The translations under genes were made by a program, and so were the position numbers. DNA of 64,000 nucleotides from contig NZ_LT721901.1 of NCBI RefSeq assembly GCF_900157375.1, forward strand, positions 986,365-1,050,364, in the 5' to 3' direction. The DNA comes from Mycobacterium rhizamassiliense (GTDB lineage: Bacteria; Actinomycetota; Actinomycetes; Mycobacteriales; Mycobacteriaceae). The notes under the pieces were generated by a model. That model saw only the letters and a list, made by a program, of their open reading frames with translations. It had not been told where the DNA came from and did not search any database. This document shows, piece after piece, positions 49,523-58,676 of this stretch (positions are counted from its first letter, which is position 1; every line of letters starts with the position of its first letter).

Positions 49523-52500
49523 GTGGACACGCAGACGCTCATCAGAATGGTGTTGGGCCTGGGCTTGACCGCCGTCGTGGTCCTGTTGGCACTCAAACGC
49601 GTCTGGTGGCTGTACAGATTGGTGATGTCCGGCCAGCCGGTCAGCGGACGCACCAACGACGTCGGCGCCCGGATCTGGGCGCAGGTCTCCGAGGTGTTTG
49701 GTCAGCGCAAGCTGCTGAAGTGGTCGATCCCCGGCCTGGCCCACTTCTTCACAATGTGGGGCTTTTTCATCCTCATCACGGTGTACATCGAGGCCTACGG
49801 CACCCTGTTCCAACCCAACTTCCACATCCCGATCGTCGGCCGGTGGGACGCGCTGGGCTTCCTGCAGGACTTCATCGCCCTGGCCGTGCTGGCCGGCATC
49901 ATCACGTTCGCGATCATCCGGTTGCGTAGCGAGCCAAAGGAATACGGCCGCCAATCCCGCTTCTACGGTTCACACACCGGCGGCGCCTGGCTGATCCTGT
50001 TCATGATCTCGATGGTCATCTTCACTTACGCAATCGTCCGCGGCGCCTCGGTGGACACCGGTAACTTCCCCTACGGCTCGGGCGCCTTCTTCTCCCACGC
50101 CATGGGCGCGCTGATGCATCCACTGGGCACGACGGCCAACGAGTGGATCGAGACCTTCGCGCTGCTCGCCCACATCGCTGTGGCGCTGATCTTCCTGCTG
50201 ATCGTGTTGCACTCCAAGCACTTGCACATCTTCCTGGCGCCGATCAACGTCACGTTCAAGCGGCTGCCCGACGGCCTGGGCCCGCTGCTGCCGGTCGAGT
50301 CCGGCGGCAAGCCAATCGATTTCGAGGATCCGGGCGACGACGACGTCTTCGGTCGCGGCAAGATCGAGGACTTCACCTGGAAGGGCATGCTCGACTTCGC
50401 CACCTGTACCGAGTGCGGGCGCTGCCAGTCGCAATGCCCGGCCTGGAACACCGGCAAGCCGCTGTCGCCCAAGCTCGTGATCATGGACCTGCGCGACCAC
50501 TGGATGGCCAAGGCGCCATACATCTTGGGCGACAAGGAAACTCCCCTGGAAAGCACGCCGGAGGGCGGGATTTCGGAGGACCTGACCGGCGAGAAGCACG
50601 CCGAGGAGCACCACGTTCCGGAATCCGGGTTCGGCCGCATCACCGGGTCCGGACCTGAGCAGGCCACCCGTCCGCTCGTCGGCACCGCCGAGCAGGGCGG
50701 CGTCATCGACCCCGACGTGCTGTGGTCCTGCGTGTCCTGCGGCGCCTGCGTGGAGCAGTGCCCGGTGGACATCGAGCACATCGACCACATCATCGACATG
50801 CGCCGCTACCAGGTGATGATGGAGTCGGAGTTCCCCACCGAGCTGTCGACGCTGTTCAAAAACCTTGAGACCAAGGGCAATCCGTGGGGCCAGAACGCAG
50901 GGGACCGCACCAACTGGATCAGCGAGGTCGACTTCGACGTCCCGGTCTACGGCGAGGACGTCGACAGCTTCGACGGCTTCGAGTACCTGTTCTGGGTCGG
51001 CTGCGCGGGCGCCTATGACGACAAAGCCAAGAAGACCACCAAGGCCGTCGCCGAACTGTTGGCCGTGGCCGGGGTGAAGTACCTGGTGCTGGGCACCGGC
51101 GAATCCTGCAACGGCGACTCGGCCCGCCGCTCGGGCAACGAGTTCCTGTTCCAGCAGCTGGCCGCCCAGGCCGTCGAGACGCTGGACGGGCTGTTCGAGG
51201 GTGTGGAGACCGTCGACCGCAAGATCGTCGTCAGCTGCCCGCACTGCTTCAACACGCTGGGCAAGGAATACCGGCAGCTGGGCGGCAACTACTCGGTGCT
51301 GCACCACACGCAGCTGCTCAACCGGCTGGTGCGCGACAAGAAGCTGGTCCCCGTCAGCTCGGTCTCGCAGGAGATCACCTACCACGACCCGTGCTACCTG
51401 GGCCGGCACAACAAGGTGTACGAGGCGCCGCGCGAGCTGATCGGCGCCGCCGGGGCCAAGCTCACCGAGATGCCCCGGCACGCCGAACGCAGCTTCTGCT
51501 GCGGCGCCGGCGGCGCCCGGATGTGGATGGAAGAGCACATCGGCAAGCGGATCAACCACGAGCGCGTGGACGAGGCGCTGGCCACCAAGGCCACGACCAT
51601 CGCCACCGCCTGCCCGTTCTGCCGGGTGATGGTCACCGACGGGGTCAACGACCGCCAGGAGGAGGCCGGCCACAGCGCCGAGGTGCTCGACGTCTCCCAG
51701 GTGCTGCTCGCGTCCCTCGACTACGACAAGGCGATCCTGCCCGAGAAGGGAACGGCCGCCAAGGAGGCCGAGGAGCGGGCCACCAAGGCCGAGGAGGCCA
51801 AGCCCAAGGCCGCCGCGACCGCGACCGTCGAGGCGCCCGCGGAGGCCGAGGAAGCCGAACCCGAAGCCCCGGCGAAGCCCGCGGCGGCTGCCGCGCCCGT
51901 CAAGGGGCTGGGTCTCGCCGGCGGCGCCAAGAAGCCGGGCGCCAAGAAAGCAGCGGCCGAACCTGCCGCCAAGGCCGAAGAGGCCGAAGAGACCGGGGAC
52001 GGCGCGGCGGCCAAGGCGCCCGAGGCGCCGGTCAAGGGCCTGGGTATTGCGGGGGGGGCCAAGCGACCCGGCGCCAAGAAGGCGGCTCCCGCGGCCAAGG
52101 CGGCTCCCGCGGCCGAGACAGAGGCCAAGGCCGAGCCGGAAGCGGCCGAGACCCCCAAGGCGGCGGCTACCGAAGCCCCGGTGAAGGGGCTGGGCATGGC
52201 CGCCGGGGCCAAGCGCCCGGGCGCCAAGAAGGCTGCACCGGCTGCCAAGGCCGAGCCGGCGCCAGCCGAGGCGAAGGCCGAGGCAGAGACGGCAGAGGCC
52301 CCGAAGGCGGAGGAATCCGCCGAACCGGCCGCGCCCGCGGCGCCCGCCGCGCCCGTCAAGGGGCTGGGCATCGCCGCCGGCGCCAAGCGGCCCGGCGCCA
52401 AGAAATCCGCCCCCGCGGCTCCGGCCGCCCCCGCAGCAAAGGCCGAAGCCCCCGCGGCTCCGACCGCGGAGCAAACCGAAGCCAAGCCAGAGGCCGAGGC

Positions 52501-52618
52501 CAAGCCAGAGCCAAAGCCGGAGCCCAAAGAGCAAAACGAAGGCAACGGGGCCGCGGAGCAACCGCCGGTCAAGGGGCTGGGCATCGCTCGCGGCGCCCGC
52601 CCGCCCGGCAAGCGTTGA
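49523..52618 (+). CDS. etfD: EtfD, membrane iron-sulfur ETF dehydrogenase with repeat tail
   Basis: A 1031-residue protein like Rv0338c, named EtfD, which passes electrons from the electron-transfer flavoprotein of acyl-CoA dehydrogenases to the respiratory chain. Five or six membrane helices (to about residue 240) form the quinone/haem domain. Two 4Fe-4S motifs follow: CTECGRCQSQCP at 295 and CVSCGACVEQCP at 403. Two CCG domains carry SCPHCFNTLG, DPCYLGRHN and FCCGAGGARM. From about 740 the tail is Ala/Glu/Lys-rich with five PVKGLGxAxGAK repeats starting at 792, 836, 886, 944 and 1015. The GTG start at 49523 is used. Confidence 0.92.
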   Translation: MDTQTLIRMVLGLGLTAVVVLLALKRVWWLYRLVMSGQPVSGRTNDVGARIWAQVSEVFGQRKLLKWSIPGLAHFFTMWGFFILITVYIEAYGTLFQPNFHIPIVGRWDALGFLQDFIALAVLAGIITFAIIRLRSEPKEYGRQSRFYGSHTGGAWLILFMISMVIFTYAIVRGASVDTGNFPYGSGAFFSHAMGALMHPLGTTANEWIETFALLAHIAVALIFLLIVLHSKHLHIFLAPINVTFKRLPDGLGPLLPVESGGKPIDFEDPGDDDVFGRGKIEDFTWKGMLDFATCTECGRCQSQCPAWNTGKPLSPKLVIMDLRDHWMAKAPYILGDKETPLESTPEGGISEDLTGEKHAEEHHVPESGFGRITGSGPEQATRPLVGTAEQGGVIDPDVLWSCVSCGACVEQCPVDIEHIDHIIDMRRYQVMMESEFPTELSTLFKNLETKGNPWGQNAGDRTNWISEVDFDVPVYGEDVDSFDGFEYLFWVGCAGAYDDKAKKTTKAVAELLAVAGVKYLVLGTGESCNGDSARRSGNEFLFQQLAAQAVETLDGLFEGVETVDRKIVVSCPHCFNTLGKEYRQLGGNYSVLHHTQLLNRLVRDKKLVPVSSVSQEITYHDPCYLGRHNKVYEAPRELIGAAGAKLTEMPRHAERSFCCGAGGARMWMEEHIGKRINHERVDEALATKATTIATACPFCRVMVTDGVNDRQEEAGHSAEVLDVSQVLLASLDYDKAILPEKGTAAKEAEERATKAEEAKPKAAATATVEAPAEAEEAEPEAPAKPAAAAAPVKGLGLAGGAKKPGAKKAAAEPAAKAEEAEETGDGAAAKAPEAPVKGLGIAGGAKRPGAKKAAPAAKAAPAAETEAKAEPEAAETPKAAATEAPVKGLGMAAGAKRPGAKKAAPAAKAEPAPAEAKAEAETAEAPKAEESAEPAAPAAPAAPVKGLGIAAGAKRPGAKKSAPAAPAAPAAKAEAPAAPTAEQTEAKPEAEAKPEPKPEPKEQNEGNGAAEQPPVKGLGIARGARPPGKR
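51896..52616 (+). repeat. Five PVKGLG-type repeats in the etfD tail
   Basis: PVKGLG(L/I/M)A(G/A/R)GA(K/R) units at 51896, 52028, 52178, 52352 and 52565, separated by 44-71 residues of Ala/Glu/Lys-rich sequence; the first four continue as (K/R)PGAKK. Confidence 0.9.
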
Positions 52619-52674
52619 TCACAGATTGGGATCTACCAGCAAATTTCGGTAGACACTGATGGCACCATAGGTAC

Positions 52675-53937
52675 GTGACTACTCACCAGGTGCCCGCGCA
52701 CCTGACCGGCCATCACCGGCAGCGCGCCTTCGCGCAGTCGTCCAAGCTTCAGGACGTCCTGTACGAAATCCGCGGCCCGGTGCACGCGCATGCGTCGCGG
52801 CTGGAGGCCGAGGGGCATCGGATTCTCAAGCTGAACATCGGTAACCCGGCGCCGTTCGGCTTCGAGGCGCCCGACGTGATCATGCGCGACATGATCCAGG
52901 CGCTGCCGTATGCCCAGGGCTACTCGGACTCGCAGGGCATCCTGCCGGCCCGCCGCGCGGTCGTCACCCGCTACGAGCTGGTGGACGGCTTCCCACGGTT
53001 CGACGTGGACGACGTGTACCTGGGCAACGGCGTCTCCGAGCTGATCACGATGACGCTGCAGGCCCTGCTGGACAACGGCGATCAGGTGCTGATCCCGTCG
53101 CCGGACTACCCGCTGTGGACGGCGTCGACGTCGCTGGCGGGCGGCACCCCGGTGCACTACCTGTGCGACGAGACGCAGGGCTGGCAGCCGGACCTGGCCG
53201 ACATGGAATCCAAGATCACCGAGCGCACCAAGGCGCTGGTGGTGATCAACCCGAACAACCCCACCGGCGCCGTATACAGCCGCGAAATCCTCACCCAGAT
53301 CGTCGAACTGGCGCGCAAGCATCAGCTGCTGCTGCTCGCCGACGAGATCTACGACAAGATCCTCTACGACGAGGCCAAGCACATCAGCGTGGCCAGCCTG
53401 GCCCCCGACATGTTGTGCCTGACCTTCAACGGCCTGTCCAAGGCCTACCGCGTCGCCGGCTATCGCGCCGGCTGGCTGGCGATCACCGGCCCCAAGGAGC
53501 ATGCGGGGAGCTTCATCGAGGGCATCAACCTGCTGGCCAACATGCGGTTGTGCCCGAACGTCCCGGCGCAGCACGCGATTCAGGTCGCCCTGGGCGGCTA
53601 CCAGAGCATCGACGACCTGGTCCTGCCCGGCGGCCGGCTGCTCGAGCAGCGCGACGTCGCCTGGACCAAACTCAACGAGATTCCGGGGGTGTCCTGCGTC
53701 AAGCCGGACGGCGCGCTGTACGCCTTCCCGCGACTGGACCCTGAGGTCTACGACATCGACGACGACGAGCAGCTCGTCCTGGACCTGCTGCTACAGGAGA
53801 AAATCTTGGTCACCCAGGGCACCGGCTTCAACTGGCCGGCCCCGGATCACCTGCGCATCGTGACGCTGCCCTGGGCCCGCGACCTGTCGGCCGCGATCGA
53901 CCGGCTGGGTAACTTCCTGACCAGCTACCGACAGTAA
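52675..53937 (+). CDS. aspC: Aspartate/alanine-type aminotransferase
   Basis: A 420-residue class I PLP aminotransferase like Rv0337c. The start GTG (VTTHQVPAHL) is 56 bp after etfD. PLP-binding residues include NPNNPTGAVYS, DEIYDKILYD (Asp/Tyr), and FNGLSKAYRVAGYRAGW with the Schiff-base Lys. It interconverts amino acids and 2-oxoacids, probably aspartate or alanine with 2-oxoglutarate; closeness to E. coli AlaA/YfbQ-type sequences means alanine is a real alternative. Confidence 0.92.
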   Translation: MTTHQVPAHLTGHHRQRAFAQSSKLQDVLYEIRGPVHAHASRLEAEGHRILKLNIGNPAPFGFEAPDVIMRDMIQALPYAQGYSDSQGILPARRAVVTRYELVDGFPRFDVDDVYLGNGVSELITMTLQALLDNGDQVLIPSPDYPLWTASTSLAGGTPVHYLCDETQGWQPDLADMESKITERTKALVVINPNNPTGAVYSREILTQIVELARKHQLLLLADEIYDKILYDEAKHISVASLAPDMLCLTFNGLSKAYRVAGYRAGWLAITGPKEHAGSFIEGINLLANMRLCPNVPAQHAIQVALGGYQSIDDLVLPGGRLLEQRDVAWTKLNEIPGVSCVKPDGALYAFPRLDPEVYDIDDDEQLVLDLLLQEKILVTQGTGFNWPAPDHLRIVTLPWARDLSAAIDRLGNFLTSYRQ

Positions 53938-53959
53938 GCCGCAAGGCACCGCCTCTACG

Positions 53960-55240
53960 GTGGACCGGGTGACCCACGCGCACTCGCACAACTTGTCGTC
54001 CGGCCCGTCCCCGCTGGGACCGCTGCCCGCCAAGATCGTGGTCGGGCTGCTGGTCGCGATCGGGGTGGCCGTGATTGCCGGCGCGGCGCTGCTGTGGCCG
54101 AGCCGGCAGCACGTCGACATCCCGATGCCGTTCCAGAACGCGGCCGGCGGTGCCGTCAGCACCCAGCGCGGGCACGTGCTGTCCAGCGCACTGGGCGACT
54201 GCGGCAGCCCGTCGGCCAATCAGGTGTTGACCACCGCGCCGCAGCCGGGGATGCCGGGCTCGGGCCGCTGCATACAGACCCTGGTCGCCGTCGATTCCGG
54301 GCCGAACGCCGGCGCCAACACCTTGCTGGAATCCTCCCCCGGGCCCGGCCAGCCGCAATTCGCGGTCGGTGATCGCATCCGCGTCTCCCGGCAGGTCGAC
54401 CCGGAGGGCGGCACCAGTTACGCGTTCTACGACTTCGAGCGCGGCTGGCCGCTGGTCGGGATCGCCGTCGTCTTCGCACTGGTGATCGTCGCCGTGGCCC
54501 GCTGGCGTGGGCTGCTGGCGCTGGTCGGCATCGTGGTGGCGTTCGGGGTGCTGGTGGTGTTCCTGCTGCCGGCCCTGCGCGACGGCGCGCCCGCGGTGCC
54601 GGTGGCCCTGGTGGCGTCGGCGGCGATCCTCTACGCGGTGATCTATCTCGCCCACGGCGTCAACCTGCGCACCAGCGCCGCCCTGCTGGGAACCCTGTCG
54701 TCGCTGTTATTGGCTGGCGGATTATCCTGGGCCGCAATTGAATTGACCCATTTGACCGGCCTGGCCGACGAACAGAACTCCACCGTCAGCGCATACCTGG
54801 GCAGCGTGTCGATCAGCGGCCTGCTGCTGGCCGGGTTCATCATCGGCTCGCTGGGTGTGCTCAACGACGTGACCATCACGCAGGCGTCGACCGTCTTCGA
54901 GCTGGCGCGCGTGGGCGGCGACACGTCACGGCGCGCGATCTTCGTCAGCGCGATCCGGGTGGGGCGCGACCATATCGCCAGCACGGTCTACACGCTGGTC
55001 CTGGCCTACGCCGGCAGTTCGCTACCGCTGCTGTTGTTGTTCAGCGTGGCCAACCGCTCGCTGGGCGACGTGTTGATGAGCGAGAGCGTGGCCATCGAGA
55101 TCGTCCGCTCGGCGATCGGCGGCATCGGGTTGGCGCTATCGGTGCCGTTGACGACGGCGATCGCCGCGGTGCTCGCCAAACCCCGTGCAGTTAGCCCCGT
55201 TCCAGCAGCTCCAGCAGGTAGCCGCCATACCCCGACTTGA
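53960..55240 (+). CDS. YibE/F family membrane protein
   Basis: A 426-residue polytopic protein. A cytoplasmic His-containing N-terminus and first helix (about 24-46) are followed by an outer domain (about 50-155) and seven or so helices (from 163). YibE/F signatures are [25 protein letters not shown] (about 285-308) and the following polar region; function of this family is unknown. GTG starts at 53960 and 53969 are possible. Its 3' end overlaps rmlA on the opposite strand by 50 bp, so the last 16 residues are read through the rmlA end. Confidence 0.85.
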   Translation: MDRVTHAHSHNLSSGPSPLGPLPAKIVVGLLVAIGVAVIAGAALLWPSRQHVDIPMPFQNAAGGAVSTQRGHVLSSALGDCGSPSANQVLTTAPQPGMPGSGRCIQTLVAVDSGPNAGANTLLESSPGPGQPQFAVGDRIRVSRQVDPEGGTSYAFYDFERGWPLVGIAVVFALVIVAVARWRGLLALVGIVVAFGVLVVFLLPALRDGAPAVPVALVASAAILYAVIYLAHGVNLRTSAALLGTLSSLLLAGGLSWAAIELTHLTGLADEQNSTVSAYLGSVSISGLLLAGFIIGSLGVLNDVTITQASTVFELARVGGDTSRRAIFVSAIRVGRDHIASTVYTLVLAYAGSSLPLLLLFSVANRSLGDVLMSESVAIEIVRSAIGGIGLALSVPLTTAIAAVLAKPRAVSPVPAAPAGSRHTPT

Positions 55241-56057
55241 CCATGGTCTGCGCCCGCTCTGCCAGGCCATCGTCGCTGACCCAGCCGCGCCGCCACCCGA
55301 CCTCCTCGGGCACACTGACTTTCAGGCCTTGCCGGCGTTCCAGGGTGCGCACGAAGTCGCTGGCGTCCAGCAGCGAGTCGAAGGTGCCGGTGTCCAGCCA
55401 GGCCGTGCCGCGAGCCATCACCTCGACCGACAGGCACCCGCGGTTGAGGTAGATCCGGTTGACGTCGGTGATCTCGTACTCGCCGCGCGCCGACGGCTTG
55501 AGGCCCTTGGCGATCTCGATCACGTCGTTGTCGTAGAAGTACAGGCCGGGCACCGCGTAATTGGACTTCGGCGTGGCCGGCTTCTCCTCCAGCGACAGCG
55601 CCAGGCCATCGGGACTGAATTCGACGACACCGTAGGCCGACGGGTTGGCCACCCAGTAGGCGAAAATCGCTCCGCCACTGATGGTTTGAAATCGATCGAG
55701 ACTGGTACCCAGTCGCGGGCCGTAGAAGATGTTGTCTCCCAACACCAAAGCCACAGGATCTTTACCGATGTGGTTCTCGCCCAATATGAAAGCCTGCGCC
55801 AGGCCGTCGGGACTCTCCTGCTTGACGTAGCTCAGATTGATGCCGAATTGTGAGCCGTCGCCCAGCAGTCGCTGAAATCCTTCGGCGTCGTGCGGGGTGG
55901 TGATCACCAGGATGTCGCGGATCCCGGCCATCATCAGGGTGGACAGCGGGTAGTAGATCATCGGCTTGTCGTAGACCGGCAGCAGCTGCTTGCTGATGCC
56001 CATGGTGATGGGGTGCAGGCGGGTGCCCGAACCGCCGGCCAAGATGATTCCGCGCAT
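55191..56057 (-). CDS. rmlA: Glucose-1-phosphate thymidylyltransferase
   Basis: A 288-residue nucleotidyltransferase making dTDP-glucose, first step to dTDP-rhamnose for the rhamnosyl linker between peptidoglycan and arabinogalactan. [18 protein letters not shown] is the nucleotide-binding loop, [14 protein letters not shown] follows with Lys, and LGDNIFYG and VPGLYFYDN line the sugar site. Full length. It is last in a minus-strand unit with a SnoaL-like gene 19 bp upstream, an MDMPI-fold gene and udgA. Confidence 0.96.
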   Translation of the reverse strand: MRGIILAGGSGTRLHPITMGISKQLLPVYDKPMIYYPLSTLMMAGIRDILVITTPHDAEGFQRLLGDGSQFGINLSYVKQESPDGLAQAFILGENHIGKDPVALVLGDNIFYGPRLGTSLDRFQTISGGAIFAYWVANPSAYGVVEFSPDGLALSLEEKPATPKSNYAVPGLYFYDNDVIEIAKGLKPSARGEYEITDVNRIYLNRGCLSVEVMARGTAWLDTGTFDSLLDASDFVRTLERRQGLKVSVPEEVGWRRGWVSDDGLAERAQTMVKSGYGGYLLELLERG

Positions 56058-56076
56058 TGCGTGTGGCTCCTAAGCC

Positions 56077-56427
56077 TTAGGTAACGAGGTCGCTCTCGGT
56101 GAGTTCGGTGGCTGCCAGCGCCGACGCCAGGTCCTGGTGACGGAACACCGAGGTGACGTGGTCGTGGACGACCCGGAACGCCAGCGCGGAGTTGGTGCTG
56201 CCCTTCTGTTCGACGACCACGACGCCGTCGTGCACATACATCGGACCGAGCTCGGTGGTCTCGCGGGGGGAGCTGGCCCATTGGCGCAGCGCCTGGTGAC
56301 CCTGCTGGGCCCCGTGCGCGTCGCCCAGGTCGATGTCGTCGCTGGATAACGCCGCCAACGTCTCGATGTCGGCGGCGTTGAGGGCATCGTGCCAAGCCAG
56401 GACGGTGGCGATCTCCGAAGTGGTCAT
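56077..56427 (-). CDS. SnoaL-like/NTF2-fold small protein
   Basis: A 116-residue protein with the alpha+beta cone fold pattern of SnoaL-like/NTF2 proteins: ATVLAWHDALNAADIETLAALSSDDIDLGDAHG, then ALRQWASS and the C-terminal strands VVVVEQKG and ALAFRVVHDHVTSVFR. These serve as small cyclases, isomerases or binding proteins; no specific activity is evident. It lies between an MDMPI-fold gene (46 bp) and rmlA (19 bp). Confidence 0.8.
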   Translation of the reverse strand: MTTSEIATVLAWHDALNAADIETLAALSSDDIDLGDAHGAQQGHQALRQWASSPRETTELGPMYVHDGVVVVEQKGSTNSALAFRVVHDHVTSVFRHQDLASALAATELTESDLVT

Positions 56428-56473
56428 GGTCTGAAAGTTACCGTGTGGCCTTTTTCAGCATGTCGTTTCCTGC

Positions 56474-57229
56474 CTACAGGGGCGTGCGCTCCAGCCAGTT
56501 CCGCCAGACGGCGTCGTCGCCGAATACCTCGACGCCGGTGTCGTCGACAGTGGTTCGGCGCGACAGCACCAGCAGCAGCTCGGTGGCGCCGCCGCGCAGC
56601 GCCACGCTGCCCTTGCCGTGCTCGTGTGCAAAGGCGATGCGCCCCTGGTCGACGGCGACGGTCCACTCCCCGGCCTCGCCCAGGTCCGGATCGGTGGCGT
56701 GCAGGTGCAGCGTGGTGCCGTCGTCGAGCGGCAGCGCCGCGCCCTTGTCGCCGGCCTGGACCGCGATGCGCTCCAGGAATTCGGTGATCGCGTCCGCCGC
56801 GACGTCGGGGGCCAGCGCGAAATCGGTGCCGAGCGCCAGCGCGGCGTCGGCCCGGTGCACGGCCGTCTCGTGCAGCCGGCGCCGGATCCACCAGTTCGCC
56901 GGGCGGTTGCCGAGGAACGTCCACACCGGCGTTTCCACGCCCGACAGCTCTACGGCATCCACCAGACGCTGCGCCCCGCCGTGCAGCCAGGAGATGGCGT
57001 CGGCCCGGCCCGGCGGCGGCTTGCCCGCCTCGACGCTGCGGAAATCGAGCGGCTCGTCGAGCCGGTCGCGGACGATCTGAGCCGCCCAGCGATCGCCGCG
57101 ACCGACATGGCGGAACACCTGCTCGAGTCCCCAGCCCGGGCACGTCGGCACCGGTGTCGCGCCGTCCGCGTCGTGGAAAAGCTCCGAGAAGGCACGGTTT
57201 TCGGCAAGAAATGCGGCCGCGTAATCCAC
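56474..57229 (-). CDS. Maleylpyruvate isomerase/mycothiol-dependent (MDMPI-fold) protein
   Basis: A 251-residue protein with the N-terminal DinB/MDMPI helical bundle. VPTCPGWGLEQVFRHVGRGDRWAA and WWIRRRLHETAVHRADAAL supply the three histidines that bind metal in mycothiol-dependent maleylpyruvate isomerase, and a C-terminal SCP-like alpha/beta domain (about 150-245) contains GEWTVAVDQGRIAFAH. Members use mycothiol as cofactor. GTG start at 57229 (VDYAAAF), 24 bp downstream of udgA. Substrate unknown. Confidence 0.85.
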   Translation of the reverse strand: MDYAAAFLAENRAFSELFHDADGATPVPTCPGWGLEQVFRHVGRGDRWAAQIVRDRLDEPLDFRSVEAGKPPPGRADAISWLHGGAQRLVDAVELSGVETPVWTFLGNRPANWWIRRRLHETAVHRADAALALGTDFALAPDVAADAITEFLERIAVQAGDKGAALPLDDGTTLHLHATDPDLGEAGEWTVAVDQGRIAFAHEHGKGSVALRGGATELLLVLSRRTTVDDTGVEVFGDDAVWRNWLERTPL

Positions 57230-57253
57230 GTGGTCAGGCTACCCGCCCGGGCG

Positions 57254-58579
57254 CTACGGCCGGCGGGCACCGAGCCGGAACACCTGCCAGCCGGCCTGCT
57301 TCCAGCGGTCGACATCCAGGCAGTTGCGGCCGTCGACCACGACCCGCGCGCGCACCCCGTCGGCCAGGTCATCGGGGTCGAGTTCGGTGAACTCACTCCA
57401 CTCGGTGAGCACCAGGACGGCGTCGGCCCCCTGGCACGCCTCGGTCACCGACACGGCGTAGTTCAGCGTCGGGAACAGCCGGCGGGCGTTTTCCAGGGCC
57501 TTCGGGTCGTAGACGTTGACGGCCGCGCCGTTGAGCTGCAGCTGACCCGCCACGTTGAGCGCGGGGGAATCGCGGACGTCGTCGGACTCGGGCTTGAAGG
57601 CGGCGCCGAGCACGGCGATGTTGGCGCCCAGCAACGAACCCCCGCAGGCGGCGGTGGCCAGCTCGACCATCTTGGTGCGCCGCCGCATGTTGATGCTGTC
57701 CACCTCGCGCAGAAACGTCAGCGCCTGGTTGGCGCCCAGTTCACCGGCACGAGCCATGAACGCGCGGATGTCCTTGGGCAGGCAGCCGCCACCAAAACCC
57801 AAGCCCGCGTTGAGGAATTTGCGTCCGATCCGGGGGTCGTATCCCAGCGCGTCGGCCAACAGCGTGACGTCGGCATCCGCCGCCTCGCACACCTCGGAGA
57901 TGGCGTTGATGAACGAAATCTTGGTCGCCAGAAAGGCATTGGCAGAGACCTTGACCAGTTCCGCGGTTTGCAGGTCGGTCACCAGCAGCGGCGCACCGGC
58001 GTCGAGCAGCGGCGCGTATAGCTCGCGGACCACCGCTTCGGCGCGCTCCGAATCATCTTGCACGCCAAGCACAATGCGGTCGGGGTGCAGCGTGTCGTGT
58101 ACCGCGTAGCCCTCGCGCAAAAATTCCGGGTTCCAGGCGATTTCGACGTCGACCCCGGCGGGGGCCAGCGCGGCCGCCCGCTGCCGCAGCTCCGCCGAGG
58201 TCCCGACGGGAACGGTCGATTTGCCCACCAGCACGGCCGATCTGCTCAGCCTGGGCACCAGGCTGTCGATGACGGCGTGGACATGCGACAGGTCGGCGCC
58301 GTATTCACCCTTCTTCTGCGGCGTGCCCACTCCCAGGAAGTGCACGTCGGCGAAGTCGGCCGCCATGTCGTAGTCGGTGGTGAACCGCAGCCGCCCGGCC
58401 GCCAGGTTGTTGGTCAACAGCTTTCGCAGGCCTGGTTCGTAAAACGGGATGTCACCCGCGGCGAGCTTGGCGACCTTGCCGGGATCGATGTCGACCCCGA
58501 TGACCTCGTGCCCCAGTTCGGCCATGCCGACTGCGTGCGTGGCGCCCAGGTAGCCGGTGCCGAAAACAGTGCATCGCAT
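57254..58579 (-). CDS. udgA: UDP-glucose 6-dehydrogenase
   Basis: A 441-residue NAD-dependent four-electron dehydrogenase that converts UDP-glucose to UDP-glucuronate (Rv0322-like). N-terminal Rossmann motif FGTGYLGATHAVGMAELGHEV, catalytic Glu/Lys region in NPEFLREGYA and VKVSANAFLATKISFIN, nucleophilic Cys in GFGGGCLPKD, and C-terminal UDP-binding Rossmann fold with VLGAAFKPESDDVRDSPA. Full length. It starts the rmlA-side minus-strand cluster. Confidence 0.95.
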   Translation of the reverse strand: MRCTVFGTGYLGATHAVGMAELGHEVIGVDIDPGKVAKLAAGDIPFYEPGLRKLLTNNLAAGRLRFTTDYDMAADFADVHFLGVGTPQKKGEYGADLSHVHAVIDSLVPRLSRSAVLVGKSTVPVGTSAELRQRAAALAPAGVDVEIAWNPEFLREGYAVHDTLHPDRIVLGVQDDSERAEAVVRELYAPLLDAGAPLLVTDLQTAELVKVSANAFLATKISFINAISEVCEAADADVTLLADALGYDPRIGRKFLNAGLGFGGGCLPKDIRAFMARAGELGANQALTFLREVDSINMRRRTKMVELATAACGGSLLGANIAVLGAAFKPESDDVRDSPALNVAGQLQLNGAAVNVYDPKALENARRLFPTLNYAVSVTEACQGADAVLVLTEWSEFTELDPDDLADGVRARVVVDGRNCLDVDRWKQAGWQVFRLGARRP

Positions 58580-58676
58580 ACAACTGGTGTAGGTGGCCGC
58601 GATGAGCTAACTGCATCGCCGCGCTGAGCGGGAGGCAAACGGGAGGTGACGAGGTGTCCCTGCTGCCACCAAATCG

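Noticed and set aside
49970..52561. 863-codon open frame on the minus strand opposite etfD
   Set aside because: It mirrors the etfD coding sequence, has unlikely Leu/Gly/Arg composition and no family motifs; a GC-skew shadow.
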